This document shows positions 60,841 to 64,000 of a DNA stretch of 64,000 nt, piece after piece (position 1 is the stretch's first letter; each line of letters begins with the position of its first letter). Under the pieces are notes generated by a model, which was given only the letters and a program-made list of their open reading frames with translations, had not been told where the DNA came from and did not search any database. Made by a program: the position numbers and the translations under genes. The DNA comes from Cokeromyces recurvatus (taxonomy: Eukaryota > Mucoromycota > Mucoromycetes > Mucorales > Mucoraceae): NCBI RefSeq assembly GCF_025118155.1, contig NW_026251391.1, positions 871,501 to 935,500 of the forward strand, read 5' to 3'.

Positions 60841-63096
60841 ATGACTGTGAAATTATATATTAAAGATGCTTGCAAATCTAATTTACAACAAGAAAAACAC
60901 ATACCTGAAATACGATCTAAAGTACATTTAATAAGAAAAAAAAACAATAATTTTTGTAGAAAAGACAGGCGATAACCTTTTTTATTCTTCTTAGTTATAT
61001 AAACGTTTATTTGAATTTTACCAAAAATTACATCAAAAGTAAAGATATTTAGCATATATTACACCTAAGTGTTTTTAAATGTATAAGAGGAAATTCACTA
61101 AGAAGATTTTTTTATTTGAAAAAAAAAAATAGTCCATCTGAATTGACGGTTGATGCAGCAGCTAAAGAATATGAGCAAGCTATAAAAGATCAAATTCAAT
61201 TAGTTGACCAAGTAAATTATTATTTGTTGTCATTGGATAGCTTTAATTAATCTATCAATTCTGCCTTTTTTTTTTCAGTTATATTCTATTCCCATATATA
61301 GGGCAGAGCGTGAAGAATATTTACAGCTTTACTCAATTTGGAGTTTCTGCAATTTATTATTTTTTGACTCTTTTGAAAATAATCATGAATTGTCAGTAGC
61401 GCTCATGCAATGGTATAATAAAACAAACAGACGTAAGAACATGAATGCAACCTTTATAATTTCATGTATATAACATTGCGGTTTTTTGTTTTATTTTTAA
61501 AGGTGCCTTTTATGAATACAACACAGTCAATATTTTCACACAACATCCCTTGGATCATCCAGACTTTTGGCCCTATCTCATACGTATGGCCACATTAGGC
61601 GAATTGCAAATCATTGCCAATACATTACATCGTGTGCTTTCTCTTTGCCAAAAGGAAGATGATACTAATCTGTATAGTTATTTCAGGGAGCTACGTGAAA
61701 TGTTACGTGATACTGACTATAGCACCATTACATCTCGAAACAAAATTGACAGAACTCGACTATTGCAATGGATGCAAGCATTATCAAAGGACTCTAACCA
61801 CTCAAAGCAATTCTGGACATTACTTGCTATCTTGACAGGCAATGATGAATCAATCATCAAGCAACATGCACAAGATGAATTACATGCTTTTATTTGTTGT
61901 TTCTATTTTAATCCAGATCGATACACATCCACAACTTCTATTTATGAAATGGCTATTAAGGAATTTGATAAAGTACCTCAAGACATTTACAAATCACTTT
62001 TAGTAGGCAATCTAACACAAGCCATTCAGGAAAGTATTAATTATGATTGGTGCTTTTTAGCACATTTGGTTGATTTATTCGTCCTAAAAAACAAGTTGGA
62101 AATGAAGACAGTCAATGTGCACGTTAGTGATGGTTCAATAGTGACTGTACCTGTCCAATATCATTTTATATTATTTTATGCATCCTTCATTAAGAATAAT
62201 TTTGGACTATGGGAGACAGCATTTAATTACATGCTAACATGTGATGAATGGGGAAGAGAAGCACTAGTTGAGGTAAAAAAAAAAATCTTACCAGATTTAA
62301 AAGTATAGTATCTGTATTAAATTTAATCTATTTTAGCATTTGAAAGAAACAGATTTGAATACTGAAAACACTATTTTTCAAGCCATTGTTCAGTTTTGTA
62401 TGAAACATAATTTGGAAGAAATAGGTTTGGGATTGCTTGAGGTAAGAAAAAAAAAAGGGGGGGGGAATGAATCATAAAATCTAATTTTTATAATATAATT
62501 ATAGAAAAAAGCAAATTCCTGTCTTGAGACAAAGGATTATAAAGCCGCCATTAACTACTATCAGCAAATAAAAAGCTCAAATGAAATTGATCATGTGTTT
62601 TATGCCATCATAGAAGATTATACCAAGACACAAACACTGTTTGATTTAAGTGATTTGAATATATGCAAAGGTATATGTTATAAAGTCTATCGTTATTTAT
62701 GGCATATGCAATCCCTCGAACTAGACAACATTGCGGTTGAGTTATTTAAAGAATTGATACATGATGACTGCACGCCTATCTCTTTATTACCTTTGATTCT
62801 TTGGCAAGGATTACAGTTCCTTGAAGGTATATATATATAAATATATAAAGAAAAAAAAAGTATTAAACTTTACTTTAGATCAAAGCAAATTTTCACAACT
62901 TAGTAAGCTTGATTTATTACAAGTAAAAAAGCAGTGGCAAAAACTCAATAATAGTGACTTGAAATCTAATTTCGAATTATTTCATCATTTTCATCAGTCA
63001 TTAAATCATACTACAGATTCAGTAGAAGCAAGTATGTTAGAATTTCTCAATGAGACAGGTGTCTGTTTCTGTAAAGCGTTAGAAATGAAAGAATAA
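60841..63096 (+). CDS. NUP85: Nucleoporin Nup85
   Basis: Eight exons (60841-60921, 60995-61038, 61133-61211, 61279-61432, 61503-62272, 62337-62441, 62505-62826, 62879-63096) join to 591 codons (590 aa). Nup85 is a helical scaffold subunit of the Y complex (Nup84/Nup107 complex) of the nuclear pore, where its N-terminus completes the Seh1 propeller. Family-like segments are HPLDHPDFWPYLIRMATLGE, WTLLAILTGNDESII, YDWCFLAHLVDLFVLKNKLE, FGLWETAFNYMLTCDEWGRE, and HLKETDLNTEN. The helical repeats continue to the C-terminus. The first three exons are small; LYKRLFEFYQKLHQ (exon 2) aligns by pattern with animal Nup85 near YSQILRKLF, which supports the joins. The start at 60841 is tentative: the N-terminal insertion blade seems short, so an upstream exon may be missing. 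Confidence 0.85.
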
Positions 63097-63180
63097 TAAT
63101 AATAATAAAATAGCATTTATTTATTTATTTTATTTTTTTAAAAAAAATATATAAATTTATACATGTAAAAACAAGAGGAG

Positions 63181-63196
63181 AGAGAGAGAGAGAGAA
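63181..63196. repeat. GA dinucleotide repeat
   Basis: Short AG/GA microsatellite in the 142-base gap between the convergent 3' ends of Nup85 and the next gene. Confidence 0.8.
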
Positions 63197-63238
63197 GGGG
63201 GTTAAAGGTATTCTATAAGTAAAACGTATATACTCTAT

Positions 63239-64000
63239 TTACATCATGTTGCTATGGATTGTTTCATCTACAATAGAATTAATCCACCAAAATCGATCTT
63301 GTGTAGGTAACACCGTTAATGGTGACTCTCTTAACAAGTTTACCGTTCTTTTTTTCATAGGGATGACGGTTGTAGTTCCACTTTGAAGTGGTGTAGAGAA
63401 CAAGATATCTGTTGTTAACGTATTAATTGCTAGACGACGGTGGTAGTCCCTCTTCACCCTTGGAGGTGGAGGTAATGAAAACGAAGCAGCAACGGTAGCA
63501 GCAGCAGCTTCTTCCATTACCATGGGGATGACAGCAACAGCAGTATCAGCAGCATCAGCATCGGCATCGGCATCAGCAGCATCGGCATCGGCATCAGCAG
63601 CATCGGCATCAACATCAGCATCAGCAGTAGCAGTAGCAGTAACAGTAGTAGTAGCAGGAGAAGAAGAGGAAGAAGTGTCTTTTTGATTGTTATCATGGCG
63701 ATATATTTGCTGTTGTCGAAGAAGATAAACAGGTGGTGAAAGGGTTTTGAGATTCGCTTGATAATAGATATTGGCAGCTTGATCAGTTAAATAACCAGAA
63801 AGGGCCTTGTAGATTGATAAGGGGATACATTTAAGAGATTCAGAGAAGGTATGATTGATGGTAGCCATGATATCCTGGGTACTGACATAGGATTTAAATA
63901 CAATGAGTTGGCAGGGCCCCGTAGTTAAGGTAAAGGGGGTCAAGTCCAAAACGGGACTATGTAATTTAGAACCCTGATAGAGCACTTTACTAAAAGAGGT
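63239..64000 (-). CDS. Unidentified protein, 5' part cut by the right window edge
   Basis: A minus-strand frame runs from the window edge (64000) to a TAA at 63241-63239, giving at least 253 codons with no ATG at the edge, so the N-terminus lies outside. I do not recognise the family. The first part (LTPFTLTTGPCQLIVFKSYVST, then SGYLTDQAANIYYQANL) looks folded. A central low-complexity stretch alternates Ala and Asp (63530-63640, GCATCG/GCATCA repeats). The end (RRLAINTLTTDILFSTPLQ and DRFWWINSIVDETIH) again looks ordered. The gene is convergent with Nup85. Being long, in frame and of balanced composition, it is very likely a real coding exon. Confidence 0.75.
   Translation of the reverse strand, partial: TSFSKVLYQGSKLHSPVLDLTPFTLTTGPCQLIVFKSYVSTQDIMATINHTFSESLKCIPLSIYKALSGYLTDQAANIYYQANLKTLSPPVYLLRQQQIYRHDNNQKDTSSSSSPATTTVTATATADADVDADAADADADAADADADADAADTAVAVIPMVMEEAAAATVAASFSLPPPPRVKRDYHRRLAINTLTTDILFSTPLQSGTTTVIPMKKRTVNLLRESPLTVLPTQDRFWWINSIVDETIHSNMM

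Overview
The window is nuclear DNA of a filamentous fungus. The genome is very AT-rich, with short GT-AG introns (mostly 50-110 bp; I placed 59 in 16 genes), many A or T runs of 30-54 bases outside exons, and Tc1/IS630-type transposon debris. The gene set fits an early-diverging lineage such as Mucoromycota: it keeps tuberin (TSC2), a MITF/TFE-like bHLH factor, a GTPBP1/2-like GTPase and a PLD6/Zucchini-like nuclease, which many yeasts lack. I cannot name the species. Exon joins were made by eye from splice signals, reading frame and family similarity; no alignment was run.

Layout. 0-11.6 kb: a clipped exon at the left edge, IMP dehydrogenase (+), an orphan seven-helix membrane protein (-), a GTPBP1/2-like protein with damaged GTPase motifs (+), a PLD6-like protein with a long acidic/basic N-terminus (+), and a small GPI-anchored wall protein (-). 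11.6-16.2 kb: gene-free AT-rich DNA. 16.2-25.3 kb: an 11-exon sterol glucosyltransferase of the Atg26/UGT51 class (+), a disordered protein rich in adaptor-type short motifs (+), and the bHLH factor (-). 25.4-28.9 kb: an insertion zone with a 22-bp tandem repeat, a duplicated 54-bp block, a tRNA-like half, a frameshifted unknown ORF and a dead Tc1 transposase.

29.4-47.6 kb is a dense housekeeping block: cytochrome b5 reductase, TSC2 (with an apparent one-base frameshift), Mgr2/ROMO1, a P4-ATPase lipid flippase, a mitochondrial rhomboid protease and an SCP/Psr-type phosphatase. 48.0-49.5 kb is a decayed IS630-like transposon whose left end carries TTGTCG every 21-22 bp, the same periodic motif as at 25.4 kb. 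49.5-53.0 kb is gene-poor, with a possible decayed S26 signal peptidase. 53.0-64.0 kb holds cytochrome b2-type lactate dehydrogenase, an FHA-forkhead factor, tRNA-Glu(TTC), nucleoporin Nup85 and an unidentified gene clipped by the right edge.

Genes are monocistronic and mostly unrelated in function. Shared themes are membrane lipid handling (sterol glucosyltransferase, flippase, PLD-like), mitochondria (Mgr2, rhomboid, b5 reductase, possibly lactate dehydrogenase) and growth control (TSC2, bHLH, forkhead). The items most worth checking are the shared 22-bp periodic repeat, the degenerate GTPBP, the PLD6-like fusion, the TSC2 frameshift and the G-tract in the IMP dehydrogenase leader.
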